From Shiraia sp. slf14 (taxonomy: Eukaryota; Ascomycota; Dothideomycetes; Pleosporales; Shiraiaceae), in contig AXZN01000013.1 of assembly GCA_000498155.1 (NCBI GenBank), positions 496,001-560,000 on the forward strand: a stretch of DNA of 64,000 nt, written 5' to 3'. The translations under genes and the position numbers were made by a program. Numbering within the stretch: the first letter of the stretch is position 1; each line of letters begins with the position of its first letter. Under the pieces are notes generated by a model. The model did no database searches, had not been told where the DNA came from, and saw nothing but the letters and a program-made list of their open reading frames with translations. Positions 1-11,620 of the stretch are shown here, in pieces.

Positions 1-21
1 TCTCTATACCATTCCGATTCC

Positions 22-669
22 TTATTCTCGCTCAAACATGCAAAACTCAAACTTGACACCCTGTTCTTCAATTCCACCCTCTTCCAACGTCTCTCCCGTG
101 AATTCTTCGACCTCTTTCTTGCTAGCTTTTTTCCATATCGCACTCTCTTCTAAATTTACAGAAAAGAAAGCGTCACACTCATACTCCTTGTGAATCTCCG
201 TGAGCAACACTCGTTTGGTCTGTGGAAGTTCCAACGCTGTCCGATATACAGCTGCACCGCCGATGACATATATCCTATCAACCTCTATATCCTCACTCGG
301 CAAATCCCTCCTCTCTTCTAGCCGTGACAGTGCATCCACAATGCCGGATGCAACGATTGGTCCTTCAGTCTCACTTCTTTTGTCCAAGCTTTTCGAGAAC
401 TCGTCTGCGTTTCGCGTGATGACGATATTGAGTCGGTCTTTCAGTGGCCGAAACTTAGGCGGTATGCTGTCCCATGTTTTGCGGCCCATAAGTACAGCAT
501 TGACTCTGCGTTTTCCCCCTGTGCTGGAAGGTGTAGAGACGCGTTTTGTCACTCGCGCGAAGTATCCCATTTCCTTCTTTAGCTGTGGCCATGGCAGTGT
601 GCCACCCTTGCCGATACCTAGTGAAGGCGTCGCCGCGAGTATGAGAGTCAAGCTTTGTGGTTTGGCCAT
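22..669 (-). CDS. DFR1: Dihydrofolate reductase
   Basis: This enzyme reduces dihydrofolate to tetrahydrofolate with NADPH, feeding thymidylate and purine synthesis. The 215-residue product shows the family landmarks in order: an N-terminal beta strand (LILAATPSLGIG), the LPWP turn, the MGRKTWDSIP cofactor/substrate segment and VIGGAAVYR near the middle of the C-terminal half. The length is slightly above the bacterial size and usual for fungal DHFR. I chose the ATG at 669 because the fold begins directly after it. The frame stays open upstream to two adjacent ATGs at 750 and 747, which would add about 27 Ser/Gln-rich residues. No intron is needed. It lies downstream of PP4R3 on the same strand. 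Confidence 0.95.
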   Translation of the reverse strand: MAKPQSLTLILAATPSLGIGKGGTLPWPQLKKEMGYFARVTKRVSTPSSTGGKRRVNAVLMGRKTWDSIPPKFRPLKDRLNIVITRNADEFSKSLDKRSETEGPIVASGIVDALSRLEERRDLPSEDIEVDRIYVIGGAAVYRTALELPQTKRVLLTEIHKEYECDAFFSVNLEESAIWKKASKKEVEEFTGETLEEGGIEEQGVKFEFCMFERE

Positions 670-1356
670 ATTAATTGAGTCGCTGGGGGTTTCTTGAAAA
701 GATACGTTTCCCGACTGTGTGGTAGATTGTAGATTGGGATCGGACATCATACGAGCTGTTGTGACACCAGATCTGACAAGAAACAATGCTCGCTCTATGC
801 TTTGCGTGATGATAAGACGGCAGTTTAAGCGGTGCGCGTAAATTCTAAGATGACGTTGCGGGGTCAGAACGACGCGCTAAAAGTGACGCGAAGCAACGTG
901 ACTATACAATTCCAGCACGAAATTTGCACAAAGTAAGGTTCATAGGCAGTCACTTCGTTTGGTTTGCACAAGCTTGATATTGCCTCGCAAAGCGAAGCTC
1001 ATAATATGGTACAAAGGGTTGTGGCCCTGGCACACCGCAGAATCCAACCCACGAAACGCTGTTCTAGATGCTAGCATACGCTGCATCCTACCGTCATACC
1101 CAGTCCATCCGTCCATAGAAGTTGAAGTAACTGAACGCCCGTGATTACACCTCCCAATGCCGCTCCTGCATAAATTTGTATGAAGAAGAAGGATCCCATA
1201 TAACCCAGTTCATACAACGTCGACCATTTGCCAGTTTTTCCAAAGGGTATCTCGTGCGCAAGTAAAGGCGTGCTAAGCAGCAGAAACACGAAGCATTCAT
1301 CTGATACGCCTCCACATGTTCCTAGATTATTGTAGTGATGAGGCAGGAGTGAGGCA
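670..1356. other. Intergenic, PP4R3 3' end to DHFR promoter
   Basis: Holds the 3' flank of PP4R3 and the upstream region of DHFR, both on the minus strand. A hydrophobic minus-strand open frame (about 1382-1071) lies here but has no ATG and no recognisable family, so it is not called as a gene. Confidence 0.5.
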
Positions 1357-4237
1357 TTACTCTCCTTCTCCACCTTCACCACCGCTTTTCAAAGGTAGAG
1401 AGAGTGATATCTTCTTTGGTCCTCCACCACCGTCTTTGCCAGAATTGACATTTGGTGACTTTCGTCGCAGACTTCGTAGACTGCCCGTGCTGGTATTACT
1501 CGTGGTTGAAGCACGTCGCTTAGGACCTGTACTAGTGGCTATACTTGCAAGCAACTCATCTTCTTCATCTTCTTCCCTGCGTCGTTTTTCTGAAAGGCGT
1601 TCAGGTGGTGATCCGACAGCTCCTGACTTGGGTGAATTAGTATCTTCAGATGTTTGTGTAGCTGTTGTGATCTTTTGAGCCGTCGCTGGGATATCTACCG
1701 CAAGTATGTCCATGTCGTCCTCATCAGCATCATCATCTGGATAATTGACTAGAGGCCTGACAGGTGATGCTCCATTGACACCGCGCTTGCCGGTGCCCAT
1801 TCCGCCATCGTCCTCGTCGTCTGAGGTGTTGAAGTAGGCCTCTTCGTCAGCATCTATATCCTTCAAGCCCTGGCCCCATTTGCCTCCGTTGACGATAGGT
1901 TGATGCCGCCCAGGTGTGTCACTGTCAACACTCGTGAACGAGTGATCAAGCTCCTGCGTAGTGACGGGCTCATGCATCTGATCGTAACGAAGTATGAGGT
2001 TCTGGAAAGTGTCGACATACGTAATTGCCTGCAGTTTTTCTCGATAAGTTTCGACAAGGTGTTGGACTATCATTTTGATATTTTCTCGTTTGATGAATTC
2101 AAAGAGTTCCAAACAGGCCGAGTTGAGGAGATTGTCGCGGGGCATCGTATCAAACAAGATTTGGAGAATAGGCTCGAACAATTGGTGCTGGATGATTTGC
2201 CGATTATGTGTCTCGTCGTGGAATCCGATGACTGTTCGGAAATACTTCAGGGCGGTAAGCTTGAGGTGCTTTTCGGGGCACTCCATGAGTTGGGCAACTC
2301 GCGCCGCGAGACCTTCCGATAGAATGAAATATTTACTGCGGAAGGAGTGTTGGCGAATGAAGAAGCACAGAACCTCTACAAGGTGGGCATATAGCGATAC
2401 TTCTTGCATGGTGAGCTCATCCACTAGAAACAGTCAGCGAGTTACAGCTATGGGTCAAACAGGTGAACCAACTAGATTCTCTTCCTTCGAGGTCTTTGAG
2501 AGGTTGGAAAAGTTTCCTCGCAGATTCGTCGTAGAAATTCTGTATGAACGAGTCTGTCTGGGGTATGGATGGCAATTGACCGCGCATCTTGGCCAGGAAA
2601 TCACTGTTAGTTCGTCCGAGTGCTTCGATCGACGCCGAATTAGCATTTGGATCCAGGAGTATCTTTATGGCATCGGCCATCTGGGCCTTCACTCCCAGGT
2701 CAACCTCAATGAGCAAAAGCTCAATTAAAGTGTCAGTCAGAGGCTTTGACTTTTCCTGAATAGCCTTAAAGATGTAACTGCGGACCATCAAAGCGTCGTG
2801 GTCGATGAGAGAGACCAGAATGTCTGTTCCTGCTACGCGTACCGAGGCGTCCTGGTGTTTGAGAGCGAATTGAATTACTTCGAGTAATCCATTGCTGATG
2901 AAGTTTTGGTATAATTGTGCCCGACCGCTGGCCTGTAAGCTTTTGGCAATTGCACAACACTGCTGAATAAACAGAACGGCATCCTTCTTCCGCTGCAGGC
3001 TTTGCTCTTTGGGCCCAAAAATCCCGAAAAGCTCTTTTAAGAATGGTATGTTGCCTTGAAGGTGACCGACAATATCGACCTGGTGGAAGAAGATGAGCGA
3101 GTTGAGGACAGAGAAAGTCGGATCGTCCAGTATTCGTGCAAGGACAACATCTTTCAGATACTGTAGCCGATAGGTATAGTGAATCTTTCGTTTTATAGTG
3201 TCATCTTCGATCTTCACGACCTCTTTGAACTTTGACTCGTCCGCAAGATATTGGCGGTGATTGGCTTTGTGCAGAGGGAAGTCTGGATCGTACTCCAATG
3301 CGCCAACAACTCCTAGAACGACATTATCTGTGACCACGTACTCAATGATGGATGTGTCATTGAGCAGGATGAGCATCTTCATGATGCTACACAAGCGATG
3401 CAAGTCTGACACACTCTCCAAATCTTCAGCCATCTCTACCAGCGGTATCAATTTGGGAATGTACTGTTCAGCGAGAATGAACTTTGCGAGGGCTTCACGG
3501 CCGCTAGGTGTTGAATTGGCGGCGCGCATGTGATTTTCGATCTCGTGAAGGTTGCTAAGGTCTGGGTTAGGTAGCATTATGGGACTGACGTGGTCGATGT
3601 CGTCGGCGGACAGCCCATCGTCTATGGAAAGTCAACAAAGTGAAGTAGAAATATATATGCACGTGTGCCTACCCTGAGCGAGCGACTGTAGTCGCGACTG
3701 TATGTCATTGACGAAGTCCCTACTCTGGAATTAGTGCGCGAGCTCAAGCCGTCAGAGTATCGCTGCGGCTCACCATATACTAGCACAACCTTCTGGCTCC
3801 TGGAAGCTGAGAGCCATGTCGGTGCCATTTTGCTCAGTCCAAACGATTAGGGTATCTGGCTCAATCAGCGGTGTGTCTGTCGGCAAACCATCGCGTGCCC
3901 ATACCTTGTTGTTTTTGATAGCCATCATCCTTTGATATGCGCGTTTCTAGCAGCTGTCGCGTCTGGTCTTCCTCGGATACTACTATGATTTTCGCTTCCT
4001 CTTGCTGTGGTGGCACAAGTCAGCCGAGCACACTGCAACGTGTGATGAAATCTGTGATGTGAAAGTGGGCAGCGGCAAAATTCGCGACACATGGAAGCAA
4101 ACAGGTGGCAAAGGTAGACGTACACTCAGGACGATGCCTCTGCAAAAGCCGGTGCCTCTGTCGAACCAGTCATTGTTCTTCAGCTCATACACCTTGACGC
4201 GCTTGCGATCGTTGGCAGGCGGTGATACCAATGCCAT
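1357..4237 (-). CDS. PSY2: Protein phosphatase 4 regulatory subunit 3 (Psy2/PP4R3, SMEK family)
   Basis: Regulatory subunit that targets the PP4 phosphatase, which acts in DNA-damage recovery and other nuclear pathways. I reconstruct six exons: 4237-4124, 4004-3905, 3855-3774, 3719-3673, 3621-2473 and 2423-1357, giving 852 residues with every phase consistent. The first four exons encode the EVH1/PH-like domain (VKVYELKNNDWFDRGTGFC, then DDGYQKQQ, DTLIVWTE and DMALSFQEPEGC). Exon 5 carries the SMK-1 domain and helical repeats. The C-terminal third is acidic and Ser-rich with basic RRKSP-type patches, typical of the family tail. The last intron (2472-2424) starts with GTTGGT, an unusual donor, chosen because it gives the continuous reading GRES-M-DELT. 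Domain identity is sure; exact splice sites are inferred. Confidence 0.93.
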
Positions 4238-6130
4238 AGTAGGGGCAAGGGCCTACAAGTACTCCAGCCGGGCAGTCACGCCCTCCAGAGCGACGCGCGC
4301 GATCGCGATCGTGTGCGCAGGGTGGGCAGGCAGTCGAGGGGGTGGGGGTGGGAACGGCAGCGCGATGTGAAGGTCGGGCGGCGTTGCGCTGGCAGATGAC
4401 GATAGGATAGGAGGCTGGGCGTCACCCACGAGCAATCCGCACACACGCGACTCGAGGCGGTCGAGTGCAACGGTGCCGGGCGCGCAAAGTCGAGAGGCTC
4501 GGGTTGCGAGATGGCGGTAGTATGCGCTGGTCGTGATCGCCGCGGTAGGTTCGGCGGCCTGTCGCGTCGTGGGTGGGTTGCGTGCGTGAGAAGGGCAGGC
4601 TTAGGCGGTCGAGGCTAATCAGATGCAGATATCGATAAGAGGGCGCTAACAGGCGTGAAGGCTGGACCGCTGCGGCACACGTCGGAGAGCCGCACGCACG
4701 CTTGGGGAGGGACCCTTGGACACCAGCCCGATGCCAATAGAAATGCGAGAGGACCTGGTCGCCACACGCTCAAGGACTGTGGCTGCGCGGCGAGGATGGG
4801 GGGGAATGTATGGGGAGACGCAAGAGGGTGCAAACTTGGTCAGGTATCGTCTCGAGCAGTGAGGGACAGGACACAGAGGGCCTCGTTGGCGCCTGCCTGC
4901 TCTTTGCGACTGCGCAACCTGACGACATGTGGGCTTGGCACGCCCAATTGGGAAGCATCAACCAGCATCGTCGGTGGCCCTGTCAGTGCCTGTCTTCTTC
5001 TCCATCCTCTCCACATCCACGCCCATGGTTGACATGGTTGACACCACTCGCACCACAGCCTGCGCTCCGGAGATAGGCATGCACAGTCCACACCTTGTTT
5101 CCTGCTCACGCTCGCCCGCTTCCAACACTCTCTCTTTATCGAAAGGCTGCTCCCTCCCGTCTTGGCTGCAGGTGCTAGGAACATGCCCTCTATCAAAGAT
5201 TAGAGTTGAACGTACTGCGTCATCATGGTACCCAACAATGCTCACACCTCAATACAGGATTACTCTCGACTTTTCCATGGGCCTTAGATCCAGCCATTCG
5301 TCCATCCCCCCTCCCTCGTCCAAACCATCCCACGACTCCACACTGATGTTCTTATATAAAGGGGCCAGAACGGGCAAAGCACCACTTTCTGCCTCAAGCA
5401 GAACGGCCCGACCAAACCTGTTCTCATATGTATTGCGTGTTGGACCCCGTTGTGAACCATGTTAGCTGAAGAAACAGCCGTGACACCATCTCGAGGTATG
5501 CACACGGCATCCAATACTAATTGCACTGCCGCCTTGTCACATCCACACAAGCCCTGCCGCAAGCCTCGACTTGCGAGTAATCGCCCTCTACATCATGATC
5601 TACTCCACTCACAGTGGCGTCTGCAGCAGTTCCCAGGTACTGGGCATCGGCTGTCTTCTAGACGATGAGCGGCCCAACATCTCGGAATCCAATACTCGCG
5701 TGGGAGGCTCGCTTGTCAGCCTGCATTCTTTATCACCGCCTGCGTGTCGCTGCCGGAACGTGTCCTTCATGCCCAGCTGAAGCACGCGTCGTGAAACCAC
5801 GCCCAGCGAGTGCTTAGAGTTTGATCGAATGTCAATGCTACGAACTGGTCCAGGCTAACCTAGCGTCCGTCATGGTGATTCGCGTCGTCCTCAGTAGCAC
5901 CTGGCACCGTCTGGCACCATGCTTACAGCACGGCCTGCGCTTGTAGCGAGATCCCAACTCCGCACTGACAAGGTCCCAATCAGTACCCATGTCCCACGGC
6001 TGCGCCGGTTGGGTTTTCTTCGGCCTGCACTATATAACTCACACTACACCACCCCTCTATTTAGTCTGCCCTCTGTATCGCTTTACTACCAGTGCAGTAG
6101 CCCACATCAATTCCACTACCCCATCTAAAC
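4238..6130. other. Long GC-rich intergenic region
   Basis: About 1.9 kb between the divergent PP4R3 and a plus-strand hypothetical gene. Several open frames occur on both strands but none has recognisable protein features or splice structure. TATA-like strings sit at about 5351-5358 and 6031-6037; only the second is placed properly for a gene. No RNA gene was recognised. Confidence 0.5.
6031..6037 (+). promoter_or_regulatory. TATA box of the 6131 gene
   Basis: The string TATATAA lies 94-100 bp upstream of the ATG at 6131, followed by a pyrimidine-rich leader. The position suits a fungal core promoter; there is no functional evidence. Confidence 0.5.
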
Positions 6131-7062
6131 ATGCCTCTGTTCACCAAGTTTAAAAAAGCAAGAGAGTCAAACATCGAACCAAAGAAGACCACACTTGTAT
6201 CAAAACCTAAATCAACGACAACGACAACGACGACACCTTACAAACATGTTCCTACACATGCGGCCCAAGATGCTCTAGCTGGATCCCGTACTGTACTCAG
6301 ACCCGAAGAGCTTCAAGCTCGGATTGCAGCTGCCAGGAAGCGCAGAGCAAGTTCATCTGAAACATCCCTGGTGGCGCGTCGTGCAGTATATCATTCATGT
6401 GAACCTTCAAGATCGTCTACACGCGCACATAGCATTGCTGGAACCACTCGGTCAAGCACCAAGGGAAAAGGCCTCGGTGATACCTCGATTGATACTGTAT
6501 TGAACCGGTCGCAATCTTTCTCTCCTCAACAAAACTCAGCCGTAGCAAGTCGACATATCGTCCCAAAGCAACACCATTCGTCAGTACCTGACGGACACAT
6601 TTACCTCTCACCGCCACTTATGCAGCGGCCACGACCTTATCGAACTTCAAGCAGCCGATCTTCTTTCACCCAGAAGAAGAGTCCCCTATCAACCGTATCT
6701 TTTGAGACAGGTAGGTGACACAATCAATTTGTGATGTCTTCCGAGCTTACAGGGGTGTAGAGTCAGATGAATCCCCTTCTTGTAGTTCAAGTTCGTCTAC
6801 ATCCTCTCGTAAGTCCTTTCAATGTTGGTATAAGGCAAGTACATATTAACAGTTTTTAGAAATTTCGGACACCATTGTTCCTTCAGCCAAAAGCAATCTT
6901 GCTGCAGCTGTCCCAACTTTAATGAAAATACCGAATGGGAACCAGGCGGACGGATCAACCCTTGTCGGCAACATCCAACCGCAGACTGGCGACCAAAGTA
7001 CGAAGCGGAAGTCGAGGTGGTCAATTATTCCAAGGAAAAACACCCATGTCGCCGCTCATTGA
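6131..7062 (+). CDS. Hypothetical basic, Ser/Thr-rich protein
   Basis: I do not recognise a family. Three exons, 6131-6710, 6761-6808 and 6860-7062, splice in phase with introns of 50 and 51 bp (donors GTAGGT and GTAAGT; acceptors TGTAG and TTTAG) to give 276 residues. The protein starts MPLFTKFKKARES, is rich in Ser, Thr, Arg and Lys, has an amphipathic LRPEELQARIAAARKRRA stretch near residues 55-75, and ends with a basic STKRKSRWSIIPRK segment. It looks largely disordered, with no signal peptide or membrane segment. A TATA box about 100 bp upstream and the clean splice phases support a real gene. Function is unknown. Confidence 0.7.
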
Positions 7063-8517
7063 ATGCCGATCTCACCATTCGGCCCGTTAAGTCCAGCTGC
7101 ATCCGCAGCATGGCATTCGCTTTAATGACTCGTTACAGCACTTTTTCTTTAAGACGCTCATTGCAACTTCTTCAGTATAATATTCTCTTCTGTCTTTTGG
7201 TTATCTTTGGAGTAGATTGCATTGGCAGGACTAGGTGGGATACACAAGCACTAGCGACCGGCGTTTTGAAATACTTTTGAAGGAGAGACCACAATGAAGG
7301 GCTCAAGGTAAACCTCCTGGCATACAACCATACTTTAGTAATGAAATCATCATGAGAGACGTTCATATTGTGCTGGATGACATCCATAGGTCGATTACTG
7401 CATAACACGCAAGCAGTGAGCTTTAAGTTTGGTCTAGGTCCAGTCGCGAACGTGCCTGTGGATGGAAGACGTAGGACATAACGCCACTTACCACTTGGAT
7501 TTGACTTTTTAAGTTGGACAAGTTCATAAATCACTGGCCAACAAAACAGCCCAGCCGTTAAAGCCGGGACGAATCGAAGCTAGGAACAATGAGCGTGGGA
7601 GCCAAAGATAAGGCCCTAAGGACGGGCCTTAGCGACCTGTTGACCGCCCTAGCGTATGCTACGTACGACTCTATTTCGGGACCTTCCAGAGCGAGCCTTT
7701 TTTCCATGATTCGTGTACTATGCACTTATGCAATGGCATTCGAGCGATTGGACTTAGATGGTGGACCAGCAAAAACGTGTGAGCAGCATCTGCAAGAGGT
7801 TCTTCAGGAGGTCTAGCACAACAGGAGAACGTTAGCGAGGACGGAACGTTGCCCTGCCGATCACCCGTGTAAACGCGAAGGTGGATTAATTATCGGTGGT
7901 AACGTTATTTCAGCCACTTCATGTCGGGAACGCGGACTGGCCCACCTTGGCAGAATTGGACTGAGATCAAGATGGGTATATACTCCGGGCTTTGCGGCCC
8001 CCTTCAGCTCTTGTCTCGGTATGTTTTTGGCAATTCTGGCGTTCGGGCTTTCTTATAGTTGAGGTATTTAGGCAAGAGGTGTGGAGCTGAAATGTATTGT
8101 TTCTCAGTTGATTTAAACTTCTTTGATGGCGCTCGCCATAAACAGAGCTAGGCAATACGCTTGAACATTAGCTGAATACGAAAGTATCAGACCAGTGCCT
8201 GACAAGGCTGACATCTTGAGGTTCCTAGCTGTCGGCCTTCCAAGGCAAACAGTGCGATCATCACGTGGAGTACGTCTATGCTTCTACGAGCAATACACAT
8301 CGGCGATGACGTTCTATTCCTTCGGTGCTTGGCTCTATTATTGATCTTCTGCAGGGGGCGAACAGCTTTCACCCATGTCTTTTACATCCCCAATGCACAG
8401 ACCATCCTTCTATCGATAACCCCGAGTCGTGCACCCAAGCTCCCGAACTTGTACGGAGTACCTGAAAGCGCAAAACAGCCCACCAAATCATCTCCCCACA
8501 TATCTCACCTCCCCAAT
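7063..8517. other. Intergenic region with only a doubtful short ORF
   Basis: About 1.45 kb. Apart from the 75-codon frame listed separately, nothing shows coding character or homology that I recognise. A minus-strand open frame at 7172-7534 has no ATG at its start. No RNA or repeat was recognised. Confidence 0.45.
7589..7816 (+). CDS. Doubtful short ORF
   Basis: An ATG-started frame of 75 codons (MSVGAKDKALRTGL...) with a mildly hydrophobic helical middle. I recognise no family, and see no TATA box or flanking splice signals. It could be a small lineage-specific gene or chance. Confidence 0.2.
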   Translation: MSVGAKDKALRTGLSDLLTALAYATYDSISGPSRASLFSMIRVLCTYAMAFERLDLDGGPAKTCEQHLQEVLQEV

Positions 8518-9152
8518 ATGGATCCTAGAGAGAGAACAAAAGCAGCCCTCCTCGGTACGCGCTTTCTTCCTCCCCCCCTCCCAAACCGCACTGTATACCG
8601 TACCTCGGCGCATCCTATTGACATGTCCTCCACCAGCCCGCACCGAACTCCTCTGCAACGCCATATACGATGAACGCAACGCAGACCCTTGGGGCGGCGA
8701 CGGCTACCTATCCACTATTCTGCGCGCCGCGCGCATGGAAGAAACCAGCGAACACAGTACTGTGCCCAAGCTAGGCGAGGCCAAAGACTACTTTACAAGT
8801 GCGCAGAAGGAGCTTACTATTCGGGAACAAACTGCTGGATTGGTACGTGCTATATACATGAGCTGTGGCTTTCAAGCCTGGGTAGAAATGACGCTGACTC
8901 GTAGTGCGGATATAGATCAAAACGACCCAAGATTTGTCGACGTTGATTCGCGATTTGCAGGAGTTGTGGTTGTTTGGAGGGCTGGATACGCTGTCTGATC
9001 CCAAAGATGAAGAGCAGAATTTGAAGAAGGCGGTCGCGGTCGCCGAGAAGATTGAGGTATTGGCGAAGAGTAGGGCGGGTGGAGGCAGTGGGAAAGAGCA
9101 GGAGGATGGGGATGGTGGGGTGGTGGTGAAGGAAGAGAAGAATGATGGGTGA
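8518..9152 (+). CDS. MED22: Mediator complex subunit 22
   Basis: Head-module subunit of Mediator (Srb6/Surf5 family), which links activators to RNA polymerase II. Three exons, 8518-8554, 8637-8842 and 8916-9152, join in phase to give 159 residues. The diagnostic part is at the intron 2 junction: REQTAGL followed by IKTTQDLSTLIRDLQELW and LFGGLDTL, matching the conserved Med22 helix and its ELWLFG signature. The acceptor at 8915 was chosen over an earlier AG at 8904 because only it yields this motif. The N-terminus (MDPRERTKAALL) and a Gly/Glu-rich acidic tail are more divergent. The introns (82 and 73 bp) are longer than most here. Confidence 0.85.
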
Positions 9153-9625
9153 AGAAGAGGATGGGAAAGAAGGGACATATGATGGTTATGAATGGTAAAA
9201 AAAATGCACATGGTGCGTGGGGATGATTCTGCGATCCAAGGATTCTGGAATATGGATACTTAGGAGCTGGGATGTCAACGTTCAGACATCCCATGAAAGC
9301 ATTCAGACCGGGTGAGTCTGAGACAACGTGGCTCTGCATGGTATTGTTGGTGCGAACCACCTAGGAGGCATTCAAAAGACTCGCCATGATTCGAGCATGA
9401 ATTACACTTGATACCCAATAGAATAAATAAATAAGATATCAAAAGCCATACACTTGCTTCCCGATCTAACTTCCAAACAGCTATCATATTCGGCACTTAG
9501 ATGAACACCTTCCCCACACTTCCAAAGCCGCTTCACTCGGATCTACCCCCAAAAGCGATCCCCAATATTAATCACAGAACAAAAACAGGGTATCAAATCC
9601 ACTCCACTCCAACTCATCATGAAAC
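9153..9625. other. Convergent 3' flanks of MED22 and the lipase gene
   Basis: About 470 bp between two facing gene ends. I see only expected 3' UTR sequence and nothing structured. Confidence 0.5.
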
Positions 9626-11620
9626 TCAAGCACCCCCCGCCGTCACAGCCTCAATAGCGATCCCCTCAATCCTCTTCTTATACATAGCCATCTGATGCTT
9701 CTCAGGATCCCCATACACCACTTTTCGAAAGCGCTCTTCATCCACCGTCACCGCTTCCACAGCCTGCCTATCTCCGCCATCCGCCTGAGCCCCGACTTTC
9801 TGGCGGAGGATGATAAGTCGTCCTGCAGGTGCGAGTGTGCTTCGTGGAATCTTCCATTCTGGCGAAGTGGATGTCAAGGTAGCTGTGCCTGAAGTGCTAA
9901 ATGTAGACGCTGGGGGAGGCTGGAGCGAGGCTTTAGAGGGCTTGCTGAGGGAGGGGAGGAAGCCTTTCTTGGATTTAGTGGAGGGAGGCGGAGAGGTTGA
10001 GTTTGAGGATGATGCTGATTGTTGTTGGGAGAGGTTCAGTCTGGACATGGATGTTATTGCGCAGTTGAGGTTGGTGGTGGTGCCTGTGGTGGGAGGAGAA
10101 ACACTGGGTGCAGGGGTGACGTAAAGTTTGAGTAGGCTTCTAATGAAAGGCTTGTCTGCTCGGGGAACGGGGTCGCCTTCGTTGATGATTGCGTAGAAGA
10201 GACTTTTGCGATGGCGTTTATCGTCGCTTTTGGTGAGGGCCCGCATGGTGATGGGTGGTGCACCGAATGTGATGCAATGCACACGCTTGAAGAAACCAGT
10301 TAGGTAGCTGAGTTCAGACTCAATTCCCTGGCTCATCATGTGAGCATAGAGCAAAGCTGCAACTGCTCCGCCTGCGGAGTGTCCAGTTATAAGAAGGCTG
10401 CAGAGTGATCGTGCGGGATTCTCCTCCAGAAGTTTACGTAGTCGGTCTGCGACAGGCTCAACCATACGTTTCGCAACGTACAAGAACCCTGCGTGACACA
10501 GATTCGAGGGGTCCTCGAGAAATCCATCCGGACTTACGGGCGAGGAGTTATAGTTCACTGCCCAGTCCATGAAGCTACCTGTACCACGAATTGCGAATAC
10601 GACAGTATTCATTTCTTCGACAGAAACTGACTTGAGAATCATTGCTTTCGTTCCAGTTCGCCAATCAGAAGGGATATGTGTCTCTGTCTCTTCTGATTTG
10701 GGTGGAGGAGTATACACTTTCTCCGAGTATGTCGCTGCTAGACACATCAAGGGGTAGGTAGGTAGGTAAACCTTGAATGGTGGGAGGTGCGGTGGAAGTC
10801 GCGAATTCGAATACAGCCAGACTTTCGAAAAATAGTTCGATCCCTTATCACCACCTAACATTTGGTGCGCTGCATTTGGAGCTTGACATCGTGAATCGTT
10901 CAGTGGTGGACTGGAGTTAGAAGAAGATTGAGTCGTAGGGGTTTGCACTTGATCGCTATTGTAGATTCTTAAATCCTGCTCTTTTCCACTAAATCGCCCG
11001 CCATCCATGTTTGTGATGACTGTATCGAATTTTGAGGTGATGATATCGCACAATGCTGCACCTTGACAGAGTGCTTGCATGCTCTTCATCGCTACAGCGT
11101 GTGTAGGTCTCTCGATACAGTTGGTTGTCACCTTCGATGCACTTTTAGATGCACCATTGCGTAGATCAGCATACGACTTTGCTGCGATGCGATCGAGCTT
11201 ATCCCATTGATTCCTGAATGAGCCCTCCTCCTGTGGTTTCGGTGGTGGGGATGGCGCAAGGCCTACAGCTGACTGACTAGCATAAGAATGAACAGGCTGG
11301 GGAGGCGGTGAGCCATAGAGGTGGCCATATTGAGGGGGATATTGAGGCATCCGGCCATACACAGAATGTTGAGGTGGACTAGTCGCATAGCCAGGATGCA
11401 TTGGAGCAGGGCTTGAAACGGGTTGCGGATATGGTTGATTATATCTTGAAGATTGTGTTGGTGCTGCTGGGATAGGAGGCGCATAAGTCTGGGTGTAGAC
11501 GTTTGTTGCAGATTGTGAGCCATGTCGTTTCTTCGACGATGAGCGAGGCTTTGATCCTTTTGAAGATGAACGCGATGATTTTTTCCGACTCTTTCGTTCG
11601 TGATCTGAATGTTGTCCCAT
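9626..11620 (-). CDS. Class 3 lipase (alpha/beta hydrolase)
   Basis: Predicted esterase/lipase with a Fungal_lipase-like class 3 fold. The single exon encodes 664 residues from the ATG at 11620. The first ~150 residues are a disordered Lys/Ser-rich then Pro/Gln/Tyr-rich stretch. The hydrolase domain follows with FAIRGTGSFMDWAVN, the nucleophile elbow LITGHSAGGAVAAL (Ser in GHSAG), the acid segment NEGDPVPRAD and a late candidate His in PEKHQMAMYKKRI. A Ser/Thr/Pro-rich insert separates the acid and His regions. There is no signal peptide, so an intracellular role, for example on membranes or lipid droplets, is likelier than secretion; this is inference. An in-frame ATG at 11722 is possible, but the 11620 ATG has the better context. 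Confidence 0.85.
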   Translation of the reverse strand: MGQHSDHERKSRKKSSRSSSKGSKPRSSSKKRHGSQSATNVYTQTYAPPIPAAPTQSSRYNQPYPQPVSSPAPMHPGYATSPPQHSVYGRMPQYPPQYGHLYGSPPPQPVHSYASQSAVGLAPSPPPKPQEEGSFRNQWDKLDRIAAKSYADLRNGASKSASKVTTNCIERPTHAVAMKSMQALCQGAALCDIITSKFDTVITNMDGGRFSGKEQDLRIYNSDQVQTPTTQSSSNSSPPLNDSRCQAPNAAHQMLGGDKGSNYFSKVWLYSNSRLPPHLPPFKVYLPTYPLMCLAATYSEKVYTPPPKSEETETHIPSDWRTGTKAMILKSVSVEEMNTVVFAIRGTGSFMDWAVNYNSSPVSPDGFLEDPSNLCHAGFLYVAKRMVEPVADRLRKLLEENPARSLCSLLITGHSAGGAVAALLYAHMMSQGIESELSYLTGFFKRVHCITFGAPPITMRALTKSDDKRHRKSLFYAIINEGDPVPRADKPFIRSLLKLYVTPAPSVSPPTTGTTTNLNCAITSMSRLNLSQQQSASSSNSTSPPPSTKSKKGFLPSLSKPSKASLQPPPASTFSTSGTATLTSTSPEWKIPRSTLAPAGRLIILRQKVGAQADGGDRQAVEAVTVDEERFRKVVYGDPEKHQMAMYKKRIEGIAIEAVTAGGA

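Noticed and set aside
200..697. Long plus-strand frame opposite DHFR
   Set aside because: Shadow of a strongly supported gene on the other strand. The same holds for frames opposite MRH4, KatG, BUD4 and the Gly/Met-rich gene.
7172..7534. 120-codon minus-strand frame
   Set aside because: Begins with a non-ATG codon and shows no family signature.
10746..10772. GGTAGGTAGGTAGG tandem string, possible microsatellite or telomere-like repeat
   Set aside because: Only a few units and inside the lipase coding exon.
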